Of a stretch of DNA of 37,840 nucleotides, positions 1 to 7,908 are shown one piece after another. Within the stretch, counting starts at the first letter, position 1; each line of letters opens with the position of its first letter. Below the pieces are notes generated by a model. That model worked only from the letters and a program-made list of their open reading frames with translations, had not been told where the DNA came from and made no database searches. The stretch lies in contig JADCGS010000049.1 in the NCBI GenBank assembly GCA_020248865.1, forward strand, positions 1 to 37,840. The letters are read 5' to 3'. This DNA is from Burkholderiales bacterium (GTDB taxonomy: Bacteria > Pseudomonadota > Gammaproteobacteria > Burkholderiales > Burkholderiaceae_F). Made by a program: the position numbers and the translations under genes.

Positions 1-43
1 CGAGCACTTGAGCGCAGTGTGGCCGCGCGGGCGCCGCGCAAAC
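1..43. repeat. Dispersed repeat, left copy (truncated by window edge)
   Basis: These 43 bases match the last 43 bases of the window (37798-37840) in the same orientation with two mismatches (at about positions 15 and 17). In the right copy the element is preceded by a perfect hairpin, which here would lie just outside the window. It is probably a REP-like intergenic repeat. The mismatches show that the two ends are paralogous copies and not an overlap of one circle. Confidence 0.7.
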
Positions 44-134
44 CCGCGTAGCCCCGGCCGTCCAAAGTGGCCTGGGCCCATTGCAGGCTACCGCCGCGGC
101 TTACAGAGCCAGATCGTGGATGCACGGGGGCGAC

Positions 135-157
135 CTGGTGAAACATCCGGGCTAGAC
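135..157 (-). repeat. 23-bp repeat, inverted relative to the copy at 37699-37721
   Basis: This segment is the reverse complement of 37699-37721 with one mismatch in 23. The core reads TAGCCCGGATGTTTCA on the minus strand. It appears to be a second conserved block of the same repeat family as the window-end repeat. Both copies lie in gaps between genes, and the right copy overlaps the sixA stop codon. Confidence 0.65.
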
Positions 158-176
158 CGCGCCCGCTCTGGCGAAG

Positions 177-204
177 ACGCCGGCGCAGGCCGGCGTTTTC
201 GTTT
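177..204 (+). terminator. Rho-independent terminator
   Basis: A perfect 8-bp stem ACGCCGGC / GCCGGCGT (177-184 and 189-196) with loop GCAG is followed by TTTTCGTTT. This is a standard intrinsic terminator on the plus strand. No gene precedes it inside the window, so it probably ends a transcript that starts to the left. Confidence 0.7.
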
Positions 205-285
205 CGGCCCGCCGTTGGCATGACGCAAGGCAGCGCGGCAGCAGCCGGGCGCACAATGAGCGCCGCCTGTCTTCGCGGAGCCGCC

Positions 286-627
286 ATGTCCAGTCCAGAG
301 CCGGTCGCATCCCGGCGCGCGCAGCGCGCCCCGTTCATCCTTCCCTGGTACCAGTTCGCCGAGTTGCAGCGCTTCGCCGTGAGCGAGCGCGAGCGCGTGG
401 TCGACGACGCCTGCGAGGACGCCAACGTGCGCTTCTCGGTGCTCGCCGGCTGGGGCCTGACGCTGGCGGTGCTGGCCGCTTGCGCCTACGCGTTGGGTGC
501 ACGACTGGCCGAGCACAACCCGCTGCTGGTGCTGGCGGCTGCCGTGCTGCTGTTCGTGCCGCTGTTCCTGCATCGGCGCGCCGTGATCCACCAGCTGGTG
601 CGGGAGCGGGCAGCCGCGCTGGACTGA
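286..627 (+). CDS. Small membrane protein, unknown function
   Basis: A 113-residue protein. After a basic/aromatic N-terminus (about residues 1-45) come two closely spaced hydrophobic helices, roughly 48-68 and 76-92, and then a short charged tail, so a two-pass inner-membrane protein is likely. The ATG at 286 was chosen because GGAG lies five bases upstream; upstream in-frame starts at 220 and 256 would add sequence of low complexity. It follows a terminator and faces the convergent M3 peptidase gene, so it is probably transcribed alone. I do not recognise a family. Confidence 0.55.
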   Translation: MSSPEPVASRRAQRAPFILPWYQFAELQRFAVSERERVVDDACEDANVRFSVLAGWGLTLAVLAACAYALGARLAEHNPLLVLAAAVLLFVPLFLHRRAVIHQLVRERAAALD

Positions 628-760
628 GGGTCAGACGCAGGCCGTCCTGACCGCTGGGTCCGCCCAGGACGCCCGCATGCCTGGTGGCAAGCGCTTGCCC
701 TGACCGGCGCTGCGGCTGCGCTTTGCACCCGGCCCGGATCGGCCTGCGCGCGATGCAGTC

Positions 761-2839
761 CTACTGCAAGGCAAACCGCCGCAGCAGCGCACCGAGATCC
801 GGGTCATGTCCGAGCAGCGCGCGGAACGCATCGTGCGCCGGCCGCTGGTGGCCGACGGCGAGGATTTGCTCGCGCCATGCCTGCGCAGTCTCGCGGTCGT
901 ACAGGCCGCCGGGCGCGTTGGCGAACCGTGCTGCGACCTCTGCCGCCATGGCGTCGGACCACAGGTAGGCGTACAGCCCGGCGTCATAGTTGCCGGCAAA
1001 GCTGTGCACGCTGTGGGTGACGCCGAGCACGACATCCCAGCACGCCGGCATGCCGAGTTCCTGCAGGGTGCGCTGCTCGACCGCCAGCGCGTCGATCCCG
1101 CGCCCGCTGCCGTCGGCCAGCAGATGCAGCTTCAGGTCGACGATCGCCGCTCCCAGGTAGTCGAGGTTGACGCTGAAGATGCGGTCGTAGGCCAGCGCCG
1201 CCTCGAGCCGGTCGATCAACGCCTCCGGAATCGGCGCGCCGGTCTCGTGGTGGCGGGCAAAGCGGCGCAGCAGCTCGCGGTCGCGCAGCCAGTACTCGTT
1301 GAGCAGCGAGGGCAGTTCGACCATGTCCCAGGCCACGTTCAGGCTGCCCAGCGACGGATAGCGCGCGCCGTCGAGCAGCATGTGCAGCGCGTGGCCAAAC
1401 TCGTGGAACAGCACGTTGGCGTACTCCCAGGGCAGCAGCGCCGGCGTGCCCGCGGGCGGCGCCGGCACGCCGGAGACGATGCTGGCAATCGGCAGCACGC
1501 GGTCGCGAAAGCTCTCGGCGGCGCGCAGCCGGTGCTGGTGCGATCCGTGCATCTTGCCCGGACGCTGAAAGAGGTCGATGTACAACACCCCGATCGCCCC
1601 GGCGTCGCGGCTGACTTCGAACACCCGCACGCTCGGATGCAGCACGGGCACCCCGGTCAACTCGCTGAACCCGAGGCCGTGCAGGCGACCGGCGGCCCAG
1701 AACATCGCCTCCAGCATGCGATCGGCCGACAGGTAACGGCTGATCTGCTCACCGTCCACCGCGAAGCGTTGCTGGCGCAGCTTCTCGGCGTAGTGCAGCC
1801 GATCCCAGGGCGCGAGGGCGAAGTCGGCGCCTTCGGCATCGGCAATGGCCTGATAGTCGGCGATCTGCCGCCGTGTGGCCGCGAGCGCCGCGTCCCAGGC
1901 ACGCATCAGCATGGCCAGCGCCGTCTCCGGCGTGCCGGCCATCCGGTCGGCCAGCACCCAGTGCGCGTGGCTGGGGCTGCCCAGCAGCCGTGCACGCTCG
2001 CCGCGCAGCCGCAGCATCTCGGCGATCAGCGGGCGGTTGTCGTGCTCGCCGGGATGGCCGCCGCGGCTGCTCCAAATACGCCAGACGGTCTCGCGCAGAT
2101 CGCGCCGGCGGGAGTGGATCAGGAACGGCCACACCGCCGGGCGCTGGTTGGGAATCGCCCATGCGCCGCCGCGGCCGCGCGCCCGGGCCGCCGCCGCCGC
2201 GGCCTCACGGTGCGCTGGCGGCAGGCCGTCCAGATCGGACTCGGCCGCCAGCCACACCACCTGCGTCTCCTGCTCGGCGAGCAGGTTCTGGTTGAACCGC
2301 GCCGACAGCGTGGCCAGCCGCGCATCGATGGCCTGCAATCGCGCCTGGTCGGCGCCGCCGAGGGCCGCGCCGGCGCGCACCATGCGCGCGCGCAGCACCT
2401 CGACCAGGCGAATCTGCTGGGCGTCCAGACCCGACGACTCCCGCGTCTGCCACACCGCGTCGATGCGGCTGAACAGCGCCCGGTCGTGCGCGATCTCCAG
2501 CTCCAGCGCAGGCACCAGCGCGGCCAGCCGCTGGGCAACCTCGGGCATGGCGCCAACCTGGGCGTTGGTCGATACCGCGGCAAACACCGCATGCAGGTTG
2601 CGCAGGGCGCGCGCGCTGTCCTCGAGTGCCGCGACCGTGTTGTCGAAACCCGGCGGCTCCGGGCTGTCGGCAATGCGGCGTACCGCGCGGCGCTTTGCCT
2701 CGACCGCCAGCGGCAGCGCCTGCGCCAGCGCCTCGGGCGTCGCATCATCGAATGGCGGCAGGCCGCCGCAGGGGCCGGGCCAGGCAGCCAGCAGTGCGGC
2801 GGCGCCCGGCGTCAACGGCGGAGCGGCGGATTGCGACAT
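761..2839 (-). CDS. M3-family zinc metallopeptidase (Dcp / oligopeptidase A type)
   Basis: A 692-residue enzyme expected to cleave short peptides. The zinc motif HEFGH lies at residues 479-483, with the third ligand Glu508 in VELPS, 25 residues after the second His as in the M3 family. The C-terminal substrate-binding segment with NYDAGLYAYLW is also present. Length is typical of peptidyl-dipeptidase Dcp and oligopeptidase A. I see no signal peptide, so it is probably cytoplasmic. It is the last gene of a minus-strand peptidase series, 199 bp after the alpha/beta hydrolase gene, so it may share that transcript or have its own promoter. Its job here would be trimming imported peptides. Dcp versus OpdA cannot be settled from motifs alone. 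Confidence 0.9.
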   Translation of the reverse strand: MSQSAAPPLTPGAAALLAAWPGPCGGLPPFDDATPEALAQALPLAVEAKRRAVRRIADSPEPPGFDNTVAALEDSARALRNLHAVFAAVSTNAQVGAMPEVAQRLAALVPALELEIAHDRALFSRIDAVWQTRESSGLDAQQIRLVEVLRARMVRAGAALGGADQARLQAIDARLATLSARFNQNLLAEQETQVVWLAAESDLDGLPPAHREAAAAAARARGRGGAWAIPNQRPAVWPFLIHSRRRDLRETVWRIWSSRGGHPGEHDNRPLIAEMLRLRGERARLLGSPSHAHWVLADRMAGTPETALAMLMRAWDAALAATRRQIADYQAIADAEGADFALAPWDRLHYAEKLRQQRFAVDGEQISRYLSADRMLEAMFWAAGRLHGLGFSELTGVPVLHPSVRVFEVSRDAGAIGVLYIDLFQRPGKMHGSHQHRLRAAESFRDRVLPIASIVSGVPAPPAGTPALLPWEYANVLFHEFGHALHMLLDGARYPSLGSLNVAWDMVELPSLLNEYWLRDRELLRRFARHHETGAPIPEALIDRLEAALAYDRIFSVNLDYLGAAIVDLKLHLLADGSGRGIDALAVEQRTLQELGMPACWDVVLGVTHSVHSFAGNYDAGLYAYLWSDAMAAEVAARFANAPGGLYDRETAQAWREQILAVGHQRPAHDAFRALLGHDPDLGALLRRFALQ

Positions 2840-3038
2840 GGATCAGGCCGTGCGTGGACGGGAAGCGGCGCCGGAGCGGGCGGCAGCGCCGCGGCCGGCG
2901 CGGTGGCAGGCTGCGCGCGGCGACCGGGGCTGGAGCGCGCGATCGGGGCGGTAACTCGCAGCCGCCGCGAGCTGCCCTGGTGCCGCCTTCGGCCGCTCCG
3001 GCGGCCGTCCTGACGTGGCTTCTGCGTTGGCGTCGGCA

Positions 3039-3803
3039 TCAGGTCACCGCATCGAGAAACGCCCGCACCGGCGGCACGGCCACCTCGGGCAGCATGCACA
3101 GCGCGTGGCCGTGGCCGGCGATCTCGTGCACCCGCCACCCCAGCGCTTCCAGCGTGCCACGGTGCGCGCGGATGCAGGAGGCGATCGGCACCGGGATGCC
3201 CGCTTCCACCAGATCGCCCTCGCTGCCGAAGAGGTTCATCCGCGGGCAGGCGATGCGGGCAACGGCCTCGTGCTCGCGCCAGCCCGCGATGCTCTGGCCG
3301 TATTCGATCCACTGCGCGTACTGCTCGGGGCGCCGCAGCACCTTCAGCGACGCGGGCTCGGGGTTGGGTTGCTTGCGGCGCGCTGCCGCCAGCAAGGCGT
3401 CGTACGGGCCACCCAGTGCCGGCCAGCCGCCCACCACCAGGGCGCTGAGGCGGTCGGTGCGCGTGGCCAGTTGCAGGCCGACGCTGCCGCCCCACGAGTA
3501 GCCCCAGTAGGCAAAGCGGTCGAAGCCGGCGGCCGTGGCCACGCCGAGCAGATCGGCACAGACGCGCTCGGCCGTCAACGGCTCCGGTGCGATGTCGCGA
3601 CTGCGGCCGATGCCCGGATAGTCGACCCGCAGCACGCGGTAGCGGTCGACCAGCCGGTCGAGGTAGCCGCGCAGCGCCGGCTCCAGCTCGGGGCCGAAGA
3701 TCTCGACGAAACTGGCCATCAGTGGCAGCGTGATCAGCAACGGCGCTCCCGCCGCGGGACCGCCCAGCTCGTAGTACACCCCGGTGGCCGGATCAAGCGG
3801 CAT
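3039..3803 (-). CDS. Alpha/beta-hydrolase fold protein
   Basis: A 254-residue soluble hydrolase. The nucleophile elbow reads GYSWGG near residue 103, the upstream strand carries DYPGIGRS, and a late GHGHA fits the catalytic His loop, so a Ser-His-acid esterase, amidase or proline-iminopeptidase-like activity is plausible. Its start overlaps the end of the DUF885 gene by 11 bases, which indicates translational coupling in the peptidase operon. Substrate is unknown; the context suggests an ester or amide in the same compound that the neighbouring peptidases attack. Confidence 0.8.
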   Translation of the reverse strand: MPLDPATGVYYELGGPAAGAPLLITLPLMASFVEIFGPELEPALRGYLDRLVDRYRVLRVDYPGIGRSRDIAPEPLTAERVCADLLGVATAAGFDRFAYWGYSWGGSVGLQLATRTDRLSALVVGGWPALGGPYDALLAAARRKQPNPEPASLKVLRRPEQYAQWIEYGQSIAGWREHEAVARIACPRMNLFGSEGDLVEAGIPVPIASCIRAHRGTLEALGWRVHEIAGHGHALCMLPEVAVPPVRAFLDAVT

Positions 3804-5490
3804 GGCGGTCGAGCCACTGGTCGATGACCTCGTCGAGCACCGGCAGCGTCACCGCGCCGGCGGCAATCAACTGGTCGTGGTAGTCGCGCAGCTTGAAGCC
3901 TGCTCCCAGCCGAGCCTGCGCGCGCCGACGCAGCTCGCGGAACTTCAGGCCGCCGATCATGTAGCCCAGTGCCTGCGCCGGCATCGCGATGTAGCGATCG
4001 ACCTCGGCCTCGATCGCCGGACGCGTCAACGCCAGCCGCGCGGCCATGTAGTCGATCGCCCGATCGCGGCTCCAGCCGTGCAGATGAATGCCGGTATCGA
4101 CCACCAGCCGGCAGGCGCGCCACATCTCCATGTCGAGCCGGCCGAACTCCTCGTGCGGCGTCCGGTACAGGCCCAGCTCCTGTCCGAGCGACTCGCAGTA
4201 CATCGCCCAGCCCTCCAGGCAGGCCGAATACTTGGTGAAGTTGGCGCGCCGGAACATCGGCAGCGCGTCCATCTCCTGCATCAGCGCAATGTGCATCAGG
4301 TGGCCGGGCCAGGCCTCGTGCAGCGCCAGGCTCGGAAGCACGTAGACGGGGACCCGCTGCGGCAGGCTGCTGATCCAGAAGATGCCGGGTGAACGGCCGT
4401 CGGCGGAACTCGGCTGCGCATAGGCCAGCGGCAGCTTGTCGGCCGCCGCCGGCGGGATCGACTGCACGCCGTAGCAGGCGCGCGGCAGGTGGCCGATGAC
4501 GGTCGGGATCTTCAGATCGATGCGCTTGGCCAGCGCCTGCGTGCGCTCGAGCAGCGCCTCGGCCGAGGGCGCGTAGAACGCAGGGTCGTCTCGCAGGTGG
4601 CGGCGGTAGCCGTCGACATCGCCGGCGAAGCCCGCTTGCGCTGCCACCGTGGCGATCTCCGCTTCGAGCCGCGCCACCTCGGCCAGCCCGAGCGCGTGGA
4701 TCTGCGCCGGTTCCATCGCGACCGTGGTGAAGTGCCCGACCCAGAACGCATAGAACGCCGCGCCCTGCGGCTCGTCGGTGCAGGCGATCGAATCGCGCGC
4801 CCGCGGCAGCAGCGACTGCTCCATGAAGTCGGCCAGCGCCCGCACCGCCGGCACGATCGCCTGCTCGATCAGCGCCCGCGCGCGATCGGCCTGCGGTTGC
4901 ACCGACGGCTGCACTGCGGCCGGGCAACGCCGGAACGGTCCGAACCAGGGCAGCTCCTCCGCGGCGGCGGCCACCGCCGCCCGGATGTTGACGAGCGCCG
5001 CCTGCAGCACGGCCCGCGGATAGCGCAGGCCGCGCTCGGTGCCCTCCCGCAGGCAGGCCTCGACATCGCGAAAGTAGGCCGGCAGCGTCGCCAGGCGCGC
5101 GAGGTAGGCCTGCGCGGCCGCCGTATCGGCCAGCTGCGTCGCATTGGCGAAGTAGATCGTGTTGAACTCGGGTCCCGCGGGAAGCAGCCAGGGCCGAAGG
5201 TGCGCGGCGGTGTCTCGCACCTGACGCAGATCGTCCAGCTCGCGCCGCAGAAGGCGATGGGTGTTGCGTTCCTGAAAAGAAAGGCCGGCCAGCGGGATGC
5301 CGGACAGCTCGGCCAGCATGTCGACGGCCCGATCGGCGCGACGTTCGAAGTCCGACGGGGCCTCGCGGAACATCGTCGGTTCGTCGTTCGGCTGGCCGGC
5401 GAGCAAGGCGGTGAGCGGAAACTCGTGCCGCAGGAACTGCCAGTACCGCTCGGCCAGTGCCTCCAGGCGGAGCGAGCCGGACTCAGCCAT
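3793..5490 (-). CDS. DUF885 family protein, putative metal-dependent peptidase
   Basis: A 565-residue DUF885 protein. The family's signature HEAWPGH is at residues 391-397, followed by a C-terminal helical region with EGWAMYCESLG, which carries the conserved Glu of the family. The HExxxGH-type arrangement suggests a metal-dependent hydrolase, but few members have a proven substrate. No clear signal peptide is visible. The start codon overlaps the M19 dipeptidase gene by 8 bases and the end overlaps the hydrolase gene by 11, so the three are one coupled operon. Length is normal for the family (about 560-600). Confidence 0.88.
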   Translation of the reverse strand: MAESGSLRLEALAERYWQFLRHEFPLTALLAGQPNDEPTMFREAPSDFERRADRAVDMLAELSGIPLAGLSFQERNTHRLLRRELDDLRQVRDTAAHLRPWLLPAGPEFNTIYFANATQLADTAAAQAYLARLATLPAYFRDVEACLREGTERGLRYPRAVLQAALVNIRAAVAAAAEELPWFGPFRRCPAAVQPSVQPQADRARALIEQAIVPAVRALADFMEQSLLPRARDSIACTDEPQGAAFYAFWVGHFTTVAMEPAQIHALGLAEVARLEAEIATVAAQAGFAGDVDGYRRHLRDDPAFYAPSAEALLERTQALAKRIDLKIPTVIGHLPRACYGVQSIPPAAADKLPLAYAQPSSADGRSPGIFWISSLPQRVPVYVLPSLALHEAWPGHLMHIALMQEMDALPMFRRANFTKYSACLEGWAMYCESLGQELGLYRTPHEEFGRLDMEMWRACRLVVDTGIHLHGWSRDRAIDYMAARLALTRPAIEAEVDRYIAMPAQALGYMIGGLKFRELRRRAQARLGAGFKLRDYHDQLIAAGAVTLPVLDEVIDQWLDRHAA

Positions 5491-6499
5491 GCGCCGGCGC
5501 TTTCCACACGGTGCGCGCCAGCCGCAGCAGATTGCCGCCGAGCAGCGCCGCCAGGTCCTCGTCGCGGTAGCCCCAGCCCTGCAGCACCCCGACGATCTGT
5601 TCGAGCTGCTCCGGCGCGACGAAGCGCGCCCCCAGCTCGTAGCCGAGCCCCGGCGGAAAGGTCGCCCTCATCTTCTGCACTTGCTCTTCGAGCTCGTTCA
5701 GGTCGAACACATAGTCCAGCGCGACCGCAACGTGCGTCGGGCCGACCAGTTGCACCACATGGTCGACGTGGCGCGCATAAGTCTCGCTGGCGATGTCGTT
5801 ACGGCCCAGGAAAATGCCTACGCCGTTGATGCCGACCACGCCGCCTTGCGCGGCGCACTGTCGGATCAGATCGTCCGGGATGTTGCGCGGGTGCGCGTGC
5901 AGCGCCGCGCAATTGCTGTGCGAGAAGATCACCGGCTTGGTCGCAATCGCCAGCACGTCGCGCGCCGTGCGGTGGCCGGTGTGGCTCAGACAGACCTGCA
6001 TGCCGACCCGTTCCATCTCGGCCACCACCGCGCGGCCGAAATCGGTCAGGCCGTCGTCGTCGCCCTGGCAGCCGCCGCCGACGCGGTTCGGGACGTTGTA
6101 GGCCAGCAGCATCCAGCGCACCCCGAGGTCGTAGTACATCTGGATCAGGCTGAGCTGGTCGCCGATTGCGTTGGCCCCCTCGATGTCGAAACCCACCGCC
6201 AACCGGCCGGTGCGGCGCGCGCACTCGACGTCCTCGGGTTGCAGCAGCAACAGATACTCGTCGGGCCGCATCAGGACCCAGTGGCGCAGAGCCGCCAGCA
6301 TGCGCAGATGCTGCTCGGGGCCCTGCTCGCCAAAACCCACGTTCAGCGTGACGGCGTCGAACCCGGCGGCCTTGTGCCGGGCAAGCCGGGGCAGGAACGA
6401 AGGATCGTTCGGCCGCAGTGGCATGCAGGCATGGTGGTCCCAGACCGGAACGGCGTCGATCAGTCGGCGGGCGGAGGTGGCGGCGGCGGCGTGCATCAA
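5483..6499 (-). CDS. M19-type (membrane/renal) dipeptidase with altered metal site
   Basis: A 338-residue M19 dipeptidase homologue, first gene of the minus-strand operon. Conserved features are the bridging Glu (E107 in FDIEG), NxxxDGLTDFG-like sequence near 147-155, His173 (LSHTG) and His194 (FSHSN). The N-terminal motif, normally His-x-Asp in the binuclear zinc site, reads His23-Ala-Cys25, so one carboxylate ligand seems to be a Cys. There is no lipid or signal anchor, so it is probably cytoplasmic. The family hydrolyses dipeptides, including those with a C-terminal D-residue or dehydro-residue. Whether the Cys variant binds one or two metals cannot be told from sequence. It is transcribed divergently from the AraC regulator. 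Confidence 0.88.
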   Translation of the reverse strand: MMHAAAATSARRLIDAVPVWDHHACMPLRPNDPSFLPRLARHKAAGFDAVTLNVGFGEQGPEQHLRMLAALRHWVLMRPDEYLLLLQPEDVECARRTGRLAVGFDIEGANAIGDQLSLIQMYYDLGVRWMLLAYNVPNRVGGGCQGDDDGLTDFGRAVVAEMERVGMQVCLSHTGHRTARDVLAIATKPVIFSHSNCAALHAHPRNIPDDLIRQCAAQGGVVGINGVGIFLGRNDIASETYARHVDHVVQLVGPTHVAVALDYVFDLNELEEQVQKMRATFPPGLGYELGARFVAPEQLEQIVGVLQGWGYRDEDLAALLGGNLLRLARTVWKAPAHG

Positions 6500-6507
6500 C
6501 GGGCACC

Positions 6508-6524
6508 GTGTGTCGCGAACACAC
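6508..6524. promoter_or_regulatory. Inverted repeat in the dipeptidase / AraC divergent region
   Basis: A perfect 6-bp inverted repeat, GTGTGT-CGCGA-ACACAC, lies 9 bases upstream of the dipeptidase start in a 95-bp divergent intergenic region (6500-6594). Its position fits an operator for the adjacent AraC-type regulator or another repressor of the minus-strand operon. On the other side AGGAG (about 6581-6585) is a good ribosome site for the AraC gene. No convincing sigma-70 -35/-10 pair stands out for either direction. Confidence 0.35.
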
Positions 6525-6594
6525 CGAGACCTTACGCGCGGTAGCCCACGGGCGGGTTAGGCTTAGACAATGAAGTTTTAGGAGAGTCCACCGC

Positions 6595-7638
6595 ATGGGC
6601 GCCCGCCACGCACTGCCGTCGGACCTGCCGTCGGCGCTCGACTTCGACCGCGAGTGGCGCCGTGCTGCCGGGGAGGACGGTCGCTCGCAGCGCATCTCGC
6701 GCAACGTGGTGCGCACCATCTACATGCCGCCGCACGGCAGCGGGACGACGGACACCGTCCGTCTGAGCAGCGACGCGCTCGCCAACGTCATCAACTGCGT
6801 GGTGCCGCGCGCGGCGCGCTGGACCTATGCCGACGAGGAGGCGCTGATCACCCTGCGGGCCTCGCTCGCCTGCGACGTGGAGTTTCGTTACGGCACGGCG
6901 CCGCCGCTGGTGTTCAACCGGCCCGAGCTGACCCTGACCTGCACTCCACCGGGCCTGCCGATGAGCGCGATCATCGCCGCAGGAGCACGCCAGCAGGGCA
7001 TCGTGGCGGTGTTTCGGGCCCGCACCTTTGCCGCGCGCTTCGGCCTGGTTCAGGAAGACCTGCCGCCCGAACTGCACGCGGCCATGGAGGGCACCGCGAG
7101 CATGGGGCGCCTGGCGTCCTTTCCGGTCACCCACCGCGTGGCTGCCCTGGTGGCCGACACGCTGGACAGCCGGCTGCACGGTGAACTGCGCACGGTGCAG
7201 CTGGCGGGCCGGCTGGCCGAACTGGTGGCCTACGCGCTGGAAGCGATGCTGCACCAGCACCAGGCCCGTACCGCAGCGCTGTCGCGCCGCCGCGACCTCG
7301 ATCTCGCGCGCGCCGCGCGCGCCTGCCTCGACCGGGAGTATCGACGCCCGCCCAACTTCGGCGCGCTGGCGCGCGAGGTAGGCACCAGCCAGAACAAGCT
7401 CAAGGCGGTCTTCAAGGAGGCGTTCGGGGTGACGATGGCCGATTACTGTCTCGAGCGGCGCATGCGGGAAGCGCAGCTGCTGTTGATGGAGGCGGCGCTG
7501 ACCATCGCCCAGGTGGCCGAGCGCGTCGGCTACGAACACCAGAGCAGTTTCACGGCCGCCTTCCGCGGCCACGTCGGCATGTCGCCGCGCGACTGGCGCC
7601 GGCACCGCGCGCCGTTCACCCTCGACCTGCCCAGTTGA
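6595..7638 (+). CDS. AraC-family transcriptional regulator (PchR-like)
   Basis: A 347-residue regulator with an N-terminal sensor region and a C-terminal AraC double HTH (about 245-340). The first helix-turn-helix reads FGALAREVGTSQNKLKAVFK and the second contains AQVAERVGYEHQSSFTAAFR. The LKAVFKEAFG segment resembles the PchR/YbtA subgroup, which often controls TonB-dependent receptor genes in response to the imported ligand. It lies between the divergent peptidase operon and the receptor gene, so it probably senses the substrate or a breakdown product and activates both sides. An AGGAG ribosome site precedes the ATG. Confidence 0.85.
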   Translation: MGARHALPSDLPSALDFDREWRRAAGEDGRSQRISRNVVRTIYMPPHGSGTTDTVRLSSDALANVINCVVPRAARWTYADEEALITLRASLACDVEFRYGTAPPLVFNRPELTLTCTPPGLPMSAIIAAGARQQGIVAVFRARTFAARFGLVQEDLPPELHAAMEGTASMGRLASFPVTHRVAALVADTLDSRLHGELRTVQLAGRLAELVAYALEAMLHQHQARTAALSRRRDLDLARAARACLDREYRRPPNFGALAREVGTSQNKLKAVFKEAFGVTMADYCLERRMREAQLLLMEAALTIAQVAERVGYEHQSSFTAAFRGHVGMSPRDWRRHRAPFTLDLPS

Positions 7639-7908
7639 GCGAGTCGCGGCTCGCGCGGGCCGCAGCTCGTACGGGCCGCCCCCTGCGACTGCGCCCGAGG
7701 CCACCGTCCGGCTGCCGGTTGCGCGCCGCAGTCGAGGCGACTCGTGCAGCCCCCGGGGCCAGGCCGGCCGGTCGGGCTGCGGGTGGCGCGGCGCGGCGGC
7801 ACGACCATGTAGCTGCGGTGGGATCGCCTAAATGTTCGGTGCAAGTGCGTACCCGGCCCGGGGAGAGTGCTCCTATCGTTTCCCGCACCGTTCAACAGGA
7901 GGCAGGCG

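Noticed and set aside
1..170. tRNA gene near the left end
   Set aside because: No cloverleaf with a T-loop GGTTCRA motif could be formed; the sequence is repeat plus terminator.
806..3013. 735-codon open frame on the plus strand antisense to the M3 peptidase gene
   Set aside because: It is a GC-skew shadow: arginine/alanine-rich, no recognisable domain, and fully overlaps a gene with clear catalytic motifs. Similar long antisense frames opposite the receptor, soxA and ppk were rejected for the same reason.
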